Of a stretch of DNA of 64,000 nt, positions 59,330-64,000 are shown piece by piece. The number at the start of each line of letters is the position of its first letter. The stretch's first letter is position 1. The notes below the pieces were generated by a model. It was given only the letters and a program-made list of their open reading frames with translations. It did not search any database and had not been told where the DNA came from. Position numbers and translations under genes: made by a program. The DNA is from Chlamydiota bacterium. GTDB lineage: Bacteria > Auribacterota > JACPWU01. The stretch is from assembly GCA_016178055.1 (NCBI GenBank), contig JACOUC010000035.1:141325-205324 (forward strand), written 5' to 3'.

Positions 59330-60340
59330 ATGAAAAAATCGAAAGAGAAATATGATCATCGCCGCTCCCTAGGGCGTTCTCGGAATGAGGCACGTTTTAC
59401 GTCACCTCCATCTGTTCATGAACTTCCCATGGGTTATGGGCAAACCTTAGCGGAGCTAAAGAATCTCCTTCGCAAAACTCGGATCAAAACCATTCTTGCT
59501 GCAAATGCCTCAATGATTCTTGCTTATTGGGACATGGGTCACACCATTCTACAGCGGCAGAAGTCAGAAGGGTGGGGATCTAAAGTTGTAGACCGACTTT
59601 CCGCTGACCTGCGTAAGGAATTTCCAGATATGCAAGGTCTGTCGCCAAGGAATTTGAAGTATATGCGAGCCTTTGCCGCGGCTTGGCAAGACCGGTCAAT
59701 TGTGCAAGGGGCACTTGCACAATTGACTTGGTATCAGAATATTGCCTTGTTGCAACAGCTTGAAGATCCGGAAACGCGATTGTGGTATGCCCAGCAAACC
59801 GTCACCTACGGTTGGTCCCAGCCTGTATTGTGTCTCCAGATTGAGTATCATGCACATGTTCGGCAAGGTAAAGCAATCAATAACTTCTCCGAAACTTTAC
59901 CGCCGAATGACTCGGATATGGCATCGCAGGTTTTCAAGGACCCCTACCTTTTCGATTTTCTTGGTACAGCAGATCCTCGCCAAGAACGTGAGATTGAGCA
60001 AGCATTGATAGACCACATCCAGCGGTTCTTGCTTGAATTAGGTGCTGGCTTTGCTTTTGTAGGCCGTCAGGTCCACTTAGAAGTTGGGAAACAGGACTTC
60101 TACGTTGATTTACTCTTTTATCATTTACATCTGCGATCCTATATCGTGATCGAACTTAAGGCGGTTCCCTTCAACCCCGCTTTTGTAGGGCAGATGAATC
60201 TTTATCTCTCGGCAGTGGATGATCTTCTCCGTCACAAAGACGACAAGCCAGCCATTGGCCTTCTTCTGTGCAAGGAAAAAGATCATCTGGTTTATGCAAA
60301 ACTATTTTGCACCCTAAAGCAAGGTACTTATAAATTTTAA
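59330..60340 (+). CDS. YhcG-like PDDEXK nuclease (DUF1016), C-terminus truncated
   Basis: 336 residues. The N-terminal domain has NASMILAYWDMGHTIL and LSADLRKEFPDMQGLSPRNL, then the PDDEXK nuclease part QDFYVDLLFYHLHLRSYIVIELK. Full-length relatives continue after ILCKEK with about 40 more residues; here it reads DHLVYAKLFCTLKQGTYKF and stops 14 bp before the next gene, suggesting a frameshift or replacement. A 14 bp perfect inverted repeat lies inside the gene (59695-59708 and 59714-59727). It interrupts what may have been an hldD-DHS-epimerase group. Confidence 0.8.
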   Translation: MKKSKEKYDHRRSLGRSRNEARFTSPPSVHELPMGYGQTLAELKNLLRKTRIKTILAANASMILAYWDMGHTILQRQKSEGWGSKVVDRLSADLRKEFPDMQGLSPRNLKYMRAFAAAWQDRSIVQGALAQLTWYQNIALLQQLEDPETRLWYAQQTVTYGWSQPVLCLQIEYHAHVRQGKAINNFSETLPPNDSDMASQVFKDPYLFDFLGTADPRQEREIEQALIDHIQRFLLELGAGFAFVGRQVHLEVGKQDFYVDLLFYHLHLRSYIVIELKAVPFNPAFVGQMNLYLSAVDDLLRHKDDKPAIGLLLCKEKDHLVYAKLFCTLKQGTYKF

Positions 60341-60353
60341 ATAAGAGGAAACT

Positions 60354-61397
60354 ATGAAGAAAAAAGATCTTTTAAAAGAAGTGGTGAAGCAGATTGATGC
60401 GACAAAATTCAATTCAACGCCCATCATTGATGCCATGAGGGACATGTCTTTTACTTCAAGAGATACGGCCCGTGCGACGGACATTTTTTCCAAAATGATC
60501 GCCAATAAAGATTGTACGATTTTTCTATCCCTTGCAGGAAGCACCAGTGCGGGTGGATGTATGAATGTTTATGCCGACATGATTCAATACAACATGATTG
60601 ATGCCGTTATTGCTACGGGGGCTTCCATCGTTGATATGGACTTCTTCGAAGCACTTGGATTTAAACACTATAAGGGCTCTGCCTTTACTGATGACTCCAT
60701 GCTGCGTAAAAATTATGTGGACCGTATTTACGATACGTATATTGATGAAGAAGAGCTGCAGATCTGTGATTCAACGATTAAGAAAATCGCCGACTCGCTT
60801 GAGCCCCGGGCTTATTCGTCACGGGAATTCATACGTGAGATGGGAAAATTTTTAAAGAAAAATGCCAAGAAGAAAAATTCTCTTATCGAACTTGCTGATG
60901 ATCATAACGTACCTATTTTTTGTCCTGCCTTTACTGATTCAAGTGCCGGATTCGGCCTGGTGCTCCATCAGCATGATCGGATCAAACAAAATAAACCTCA
61001 TCTCTCCATTGATTCTGTCAAAGATTTTTATGAACTGACTCAGATCAAGATGGCAGCAAAAACGTCGGGTTTATTCATGATTGGGGGCGGGGTCCCTAAA
61101 AATTTTATTCAAGATACGGTGGTCTGCGCAGAATGTCTTGGGGTTAATGTCCCCATGCATCAGTATGCCATTCAAATTACCGTTGCTGATGTTCGTGACG
61201 GAGCCTGTTCAAGTTCAACCCTGAAAGAAGCAAGCTCCTGGGGAAAAGTCGATACGATTTTTGAACAAATGGTCTATGCCGAGGCAACAACCCTTGTCCC
61301 GCTTATTTTCAGCTATCTCTACCACAACACAGGTTGGAAAAAACGCAAGAAATTCGAATGGACAAAAATGTTTGATGGGTCTAAAAAAACAATTTGA
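60354..61397 (+). CDS. Deoxyhypusine-synthase-like protein
   Basis: 347 residues. TIFLSLAGSTSAGGCMNVYA and AVIATGASIVDMDFFEALG bind NAD and spermidine in the family. GLFMIGGGVPKNFIQ and ITVADVRDGACSSSTLKEAS lead to SSWGKV, where Lys298 aligns with the catalytic Lys329 of human deoxyhypusine synthase. Bacteria have no eIF5A, so these proteins probably act on free polyamines (homospermidine-type reactions) or an unknown target. GAGGAAACT precedes the ATG. The end overlaps the convergent epimerase gene by 17 bp. Confidence 0.88.
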   Translation: MKKKDLLKEVVKQIDATKFNSTPIIDAMRDMSFTSRDTARATDIFSKMIANKDCTIFLSLAGSTSAGGCMNVYADMIQYNMIDAVIATGASIVDMDFFEALGFKHYKGSAFTDDSMLRKNYVDRIYDTYIDEEELQICDSTIKKIADSLEPRAYSSREFIREMGKFLKKNAKKKNSLIELADDHNVPIFCPAFTDSSAGFGLVLHQHDRIKQNKPHLSIDSVKDFYELTQIKMAAKTSGLFMIGGGVPKNFIQDTVVCAECLGVNVPMHQYAIQITVADVRDGACSSSTLKEASSWGKVDTIFEQMVYAEATTLVPLIFSYLYHNTGWKKRKKFEWTKMFDGSKKTI

Positions 61398-62418
61398 AAA
61401 ACTTTAAGGCTCCCTGTTTCCAGGGCTGGCGATGGGAAATTCCAGATTGATCATGAAAGTTTCTTAAATTGTCCAGATACCATCGATAATTTTTAACCAG
61501 GGCATCTTTATTTGAATATTGGGGGTTAAAGCCTAGGATACTCTGTGCTTTTTCAATCGAGACAAACGAATCTTTTGAAGCGGTTTCATAAACCCATTTA
61601 TAGAGCGGGGATAATTTAAAAAATTCCAGAATCCTCAATGTCCCTATCATGGGCCACGCAGGAAAAGTTGTGATTTTCCCACCAAAACCTGCCATGTCAA
61701 GGACCGCTTGATAGTCTTCTTTCATGGTGGTGAAATCTTTTGCTCCCATGTTAAAGGTATCATTTGCTGCTTCACGATCCTTCACCATGGTTAAATAAAT
61801 TCCTTCACACAAATCTTCAACGTCCATCAGCTGGTAACGATTCTTTCCATTTCCAATCATGGGAAAATTTTTACCGTCTTTAGCCCAATCATAAAAAAGG
61901 GCAAAAACCCCCAGCCTTTCGGGTCCGACAAAAGATTTTGGCCGAATGATAGGAACACACATTCCCTTTTTTCGATATTCAAGACAGGCCTCCTCAGCCA
62001 GGATTTTGGCTTTTCCATAAGGACCGACTCCCTCTAATCGATCATTTTCATACAAAGGATGATGATCTGGAATCCCGTAGACTGCGGTAGATGAAATATG
62101 AGCAAAACGTTCTACTTTTTGACGATAGGCCTCCTCTAATAAATTTTTTGTTCCATCAATGTCCGTTGAAAGAATGTCTTCCTTTTTATAAAGGGGCAGT
62201 GCGGCAGCGGTATGAATCACATACTGACAACCCTTAACAGCCTCTTTCACATGATTTTTATTTCGGATATCTCCCTTAATGAAAGTAATATCACTTTTCT
62301 CTGGATAGTGAAAATCAACAAGATCAAGGATGACAATCTCGTTAAGCCCTTTTTTAAAAAGATGCCGAACCAAGTTTATTCCTAAAAATCCCGAACCCCC
62401 GGTGATTAAAATTTTCAT
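61381..62418 (-). CDS. NAD-dependent epimerase/dehydratase (extended SDR)
   Basis: 345 residues. MKILITGGSGFLGINLVRHL binds the cofactor. VIHTAAALPLY, ISSTAVYGIPDHHP and GPYGKAKILAEE (YxxxK) form the active site, and IIRPKSFVGPERLG the substrate loop. The family covers sugar-nucleotide and 3-beta-hydroxysteroid type enzymes; the C-terminal GFNPQYSNKDALVKNYRWYL fits sugar or polyketide-like substrates. The specific substrate is unknown. Confidence 0.85.
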   Translation of the reverse strand: MKILITGGSGFLGINLVRHLFKKGLNEIVILDLVDFHYPEKSDITFIKGDIRNKNHVKEAVKGCQYVIHTAAALPLYKKEDILSTDIDGTKNLLEEAYRQKVERFAHISSTAVYGIPDHHPLYENDRLEGVGPYGKAKILAEEACLEYRKKGMCVPIIRPKSFVGPERLGVFALFYDWAKDGKNFPMIGNGKNRYQLMDVEDLCEGIYLTMVKDREAANDTFNMGAKDFTTMKEDYQAVLDMAGFGGKITTFPAWPMIGTLRILEFFKLSPLYKWVYETASKDSFVSIEKAQSILGFNPQYSNKDALVKNYRWYLDNLRNFHDQSGISHRQPWKQGALKFFKLFF

Positions 62419-62509
62419 GCCTTTGCTCTCATTTTAAAAATGGAAAGGGGATTATAACAAAATCACATCATGAAATAATGATTTTTCTCATTCATAACAG
62501 AAGTTTAGA

Positions 62510-62692
62510 TTGAATAAGGATCGTGACATTGAGCGGGCGCTGAATGATATGATGAAGGAGGCGACAGAGAAAAAAATCCGGCTGGTGGAAATCATCCCTG
62601 GCCAAGGCCGTCCCTACGATAACCGCCGGTCCGATGGAAACCGTGAGTTCCAACCCAGGAAAAAGCCGTTTTATGGTAAAAGGGAGCGGTAG
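62510..62692 (+). pseudogene. Possible Smr-like domain fragment
   Basis: 60 codons without a good start (TTG at 62510; a stop lies six codons before). The middle reads IERALNDMMKEATEKKIRLV followed by EIIPGQGR, similar to the helix and 'V.IIPGKG' turn of Smr domains. After that the frame becomes Arg/Asn/Lys-rich (RRSDGNREFQPRKKPFYGKR) and ends, so the domain is incomplete. It may be a relic or a very short RNA-binding protein. Confidence 0.35.
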
Positions 62693-62787
62693 TCGGGGAA
62701 AGCAATAATGTCTTTTATTGAATGATGATTCGTTTTTAAGGCACCTGACGTCCTTTTTCCATTCCACAATCCGCAATCTAAAATCTA

Positions 62788-62900
62788 AAAATCGGAGAGG
62801 GGGGGATTCCTCCTCCTCCGCTCACTCTCGTTCGCTCCTCCGGAGCCCGGGTCCCTCGCTTCTTCATCCTCAGGATGCGCTCGGGTACCCTTCGAATCCC
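62788..62900. repeat. Copy of the tRNA-Ser 3' end plus GC-rich spacer ending in an inverted T-arm piece
   Basis: 62788-62809 is an exact 22 bp copy of the tRNA-Ser acceptor/T-arm end and flank (same as 62921-62942). It breaks off in the T-loop after GGATTC. 84 bp of CT-rich, hairpin-forming DNA follow (CTCCGGAG; CATCC/GGATG), ending at GAATCCC (62894-62900), an inverted copy of the T-arm. The full tRNA starts 25 bp further on. Confidence 0.8.
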
Positions 62901-62925
62901 TACCATCATTAAAAACCTTTAAAAT

Positions 62926-63014
62926 CGGAGAGGGGGGGATTCGAACCCCCGGTACTGAATTAACAGTACAACGGCTTAGCAAGCCGCCGCTATCGGCCAC
63001 TCAGCCACCTCTCC
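62926..63014 (-). tRNA. tRNA-Ser (GCU)
   Basis: 89 nt, read on the minus strand. Acceptor GGAGAGG with CCTCTCC, discriminator G, D-arm TGGCTGAGTGGCCGATAG, anticodon arm CGGCTTGCTAAGCCG with anticodon GCT, the long variable arm of class II tRNAs (GTACTGTTAATTCAGTAC) and T-arm GGGGGTTCGAATCCCCC. It decodes AGC/AGU. CCA is not encoded. Partial copies lie on both sides. Confidence 0.97.
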
Positions 63015-63039
63015 TCACATTAATTCTTTTAGGAGATCT

Positions 63040-63180
63040 CTAATCTGTAACCTCAGATATCTTTTCCCTTCTGTTCCTTTTTTTACCTCTCTTGTGTTCT
63101 AATATTCTTCTCCTCAAATCCCCCGTAAATCCTGTATACAACTGCCCGTTTTCTAATTTTAATATGTACACGTAATACAT
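63040..63180 (-). pseudogene. Truncated GIY-YIG endonuclease
   Basis: 46 codons. MYYVYILKLENGQLYTGFTG then DLRRRILEHKRGK is the start of a GIY-YIG nuclease domain (YVYIL, YTG, Arg of DLRRR, His), but the frame ends before the catalytic Glu and Asn-containing half; full versions have 80-100 residues. It lies exactly between the intact tRNA-Ser and a 5' copy of the same tRNA. Likely the remains of a small homing-type element. Confidence 0.7.
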
Positions 63181-63206
63181 TCTATAACCTTATTGATTGG
63201 GATTCG

Positions 63207-63248
63207 CCCTGTCATTCGACAGGGCGCCCTGATGTATATCAGGGCGAA
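63207..63248. repeat. Double hairpin at the end of the tRNA-Ser 5' copy
   Basis: GCCCTGTC/GACAGGGC and GCCCTGAT/ATCAGGGC form two adjacent hairpins, together bounded by TCGCCCTG and CAGGGCGA. They begin after GGGATTCG, a T-arm-like word, and end at the CGAACCCCC of the tRNA copy, so they sit in what would be the T-loop. Confidence 0.7.
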
Positions 63249-63317
63249 CCCCCGGTACTGAATTAACAGTACAACGGCTTAGCAAGCCGCCGCTATCGGC
63301 CACTCAGCCACCTCTCC
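63245..63317 (-). pseudogene. tRNA-Ser 5' fragment (73 nt)
   Basis: Identical over all 73 bases to the intact tRNA-Ser from the first acceptor base to the T-loop (GGGGGTTCG), then broken by the double hairpin. It lacks the 3' half of the T-arm and acceptor and cannot be charged. Its start overlaps the end of tadA. Confidence 0.9.
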
Positions 63318-63769
63318 ACTTTCTTGAAAAATTCCTTTAATAAAAGCTGGCAGGGCTCTGCCAATACTCCACCCACCCTTTCCAGTTGTTGAAACGCTGC
63401 TTCATATCCTGGATGAATTAAATCTCGTAAGCCCTTCCCAGTCTCATCTTTCGCACCATAAATCAATTTCTTCACCCGTGCAAGTAAAATAGCGCCTGAA
63501 CACATCAAGCAAGGTTCTTTCGTCACATAAAGAGTACAGTCCAAAAGCCGCCAGTTTTTAAGATGATTCGCTGCTTGAGTAATCGCGATCATCTCCGCAT
63601 GGGCCGTAGGATCTTTTAAAAGCTCCACTTGATTATGCGCCCGGGCAATGATTTTTTCTTCATAAACAATGCAAGCACCCATCGGAGACTCCCCTCCCTC
63701 AAAGGCCCTGTCCGCCTCTTTCAAGGCTTCAGACATAAAATAAGAATCTTTTTCATCCTTAGAAATCAT
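63293..63769 (-). CDS. tadA: tRNA-specific adenosine deaminase
   Basis: 158 residues. It deaminates A34 of tRNA-Arg(ACG) to inosine. The zinc site is TAHAEMIAI (HAE) and TKEPCLMCSGAIL (PCxxC). The substrate segment GKGLRDLIHPGYE is present. The last residues, VERWLSGR, are encoded by the tRNA-Ser 5' fragment, so the gene lost its own end and stops inside the tRNA copy; the conserved domain is complete, so activity should remain. GGAAGAGACAAGCAGC precedes the ATG. Confidence 0.95.
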   Translation of the reverse strand: MISKDEKDSYFMSEALKEADRAFEGGESPMGACIVYEEKIIARAHNQVELLKDPTAHAEMIAITQAANHLKNWRLLDCTLYVTKEPCLMCSGAILLARVKKLIYGAKDETGKGLRDLIHPGYEAAFQQLERVGGVLAEPCQLLLKEFFKKVERWLSGR

Positions 63770-63805
63770 GCTGCTTGTCTCTTCCTACTTCGCCGATACT
63801 CATGA

Positions 63806-63940
63806 ACTTCGTGCGCCCGGCAGGATTTGGCGCCTACGTCCTTCCGGGACTCCGGTCGTCCAGCCGGCCCTCCCAAAGGTCGCCCATCATGCACCGCATG
63901 ATTGGCATTATTTTAAGTCGGGCCTCCCCTCAAATCCTGC
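63806..63940. repeat. Copy of a tRNA 3' end plus spacer ending in an inverted T-arm piece
   Basis: 63806-63829 repeats 63966-63989 with one mismatch (ACTTCGTGCGCCCG, then CAGGATTTG), that is, the 3' flank, acceptor and half T-arm of the tRNA at the window edge. It breaks in the T-loop. After 101 bp of GC-rich spacer comes CAAATCCTGC (63931-63940), a perfect inverted copy of GCAGGATTTG (63820-63829). The layout is the same as at 62788-62900. Confidence 0.8.
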
Positions 63941-63971
63941 GGTTAATGAATAAAAAAATGATGGCACTTCG

Positions 63972-64000
63972 TGCGCCCGACAGGATTTGAACCTGCGACA
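63972..64000 (-). tRNA. 3' end of a tRNA, probably tRNA-Arg, cut by the right edge
   Basis: On the minus strand the end reads GCAGGTTCAAATCCTGT followed by CGGGCGC and discriminator A. The acceptor would start GCGCCCG, which fits many tRNA-Arg genes. The anticodon is outside the window. CCA is not encoded. Confidence 0.75.

Noticed and set aside
62785-63000. 71-codon frame running through tRNA-Ser (VPGVRIPPSP...)
   Set aside because: It translates the tRNA and its repeats; VPGVRIPPSP is the usual false product of a tRNA T-arm.
63768-63990. Two plus-strand frames of 61 and 71 codons after tadA
   Set aside because: They lie over the duplicated tRNA end and spacer, lack ribosome sites and have Pro/Arg-rich composition expected from GC-rich non-coding DNA.

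Overview
This 64 kb window is from a low-GC (around 40%) bacterium with a Gram-negative type envelope. It has a TolC-like outer-membrane efflux protein, ADP-heptose epimerase (HldD) for LPS core and many exported proteins. The gene set points towards the PVC/Omnitrophota side of the tree: an ftsH-folP-cdaA-cdaR-glmM-pdxJ-acpS-nnr operon, GTP-type PEPCK, a deoxyhypusine-synthase-like protein and many toxin-antitoxin modules and DUF4143 ATPases. That placement is inference; no 16S rRNA is present. UGA and the other stops behave normally.

Layout. 0-7 kb: end of an efflux locus, an SDR enzyme, and a four-gene operon (transglutaminase/TPR protein, B12-binding subunit, MeaB-type GTPase, acyl-CoA mutase). 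The mutase carries isobutyryl-CoA-mutase rather than methylmalonyl-CoA-mutase specificity residues. 7-14 kb: trmB, a cold-shock gene behind a strong terminator in its leader, pckG, greA, and an exported metalloprotease with a Cys/His-rich tail. 14-23 kb: six paralogous exported or membrane-anchored proteins with 'RFxxxxPxGW' domains, an unusual local gene family. 23-34 kb: a DUF4143 ATPase, mazEF, and a probable peptide-modification (lasso-like RiPP) locus. That locus has two nucleotidyltransferase-methyltransferase fusions, a remnant of a 2OG-Fe(II) oxygenase, an asparagine-synthetase-like cyclase without the glutaminase cysteine, a sulfotransferase and an HPr-kinase-like protein with a broken P-loop. 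32-44 kb: core housekeeping (nnr, acpS, pdxJ, glmM, cdaR, cdaA, folP, ftsH, recR, dnaX), all on the minus strand. 44-58 kb: accessory region with vapBC, higBA, a PIN module, two more DUF4143 ATPases, Fic, RlaP-like, DUF1697, DUF1801 and a uppP fragment. 58-62.5 kb: hldD, a truncated YhcG nuclease, a DHS-like enzyme and an epimerase. 62.5-64 kb: tRNA-Ser(GCU), tadA and the end of a second tRNA, mixed with duplicated tRNA pieces and a truncated GIY-YIG endonuclease.

Two features run through the window. First, several sequence classes of intergenic hairpin repeat, each built from short 7-8 bp units, sit at gene junctions; several genes take their last or first codons from them. Second, both tRNA genes at the right end have copies of their T-arm/acceptor end nearby, each paired with an inverted T-arm copy about 85-100 bp away. 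This suggests a small element family that breaks tRNA genes at the T-loop and rebuilds them.
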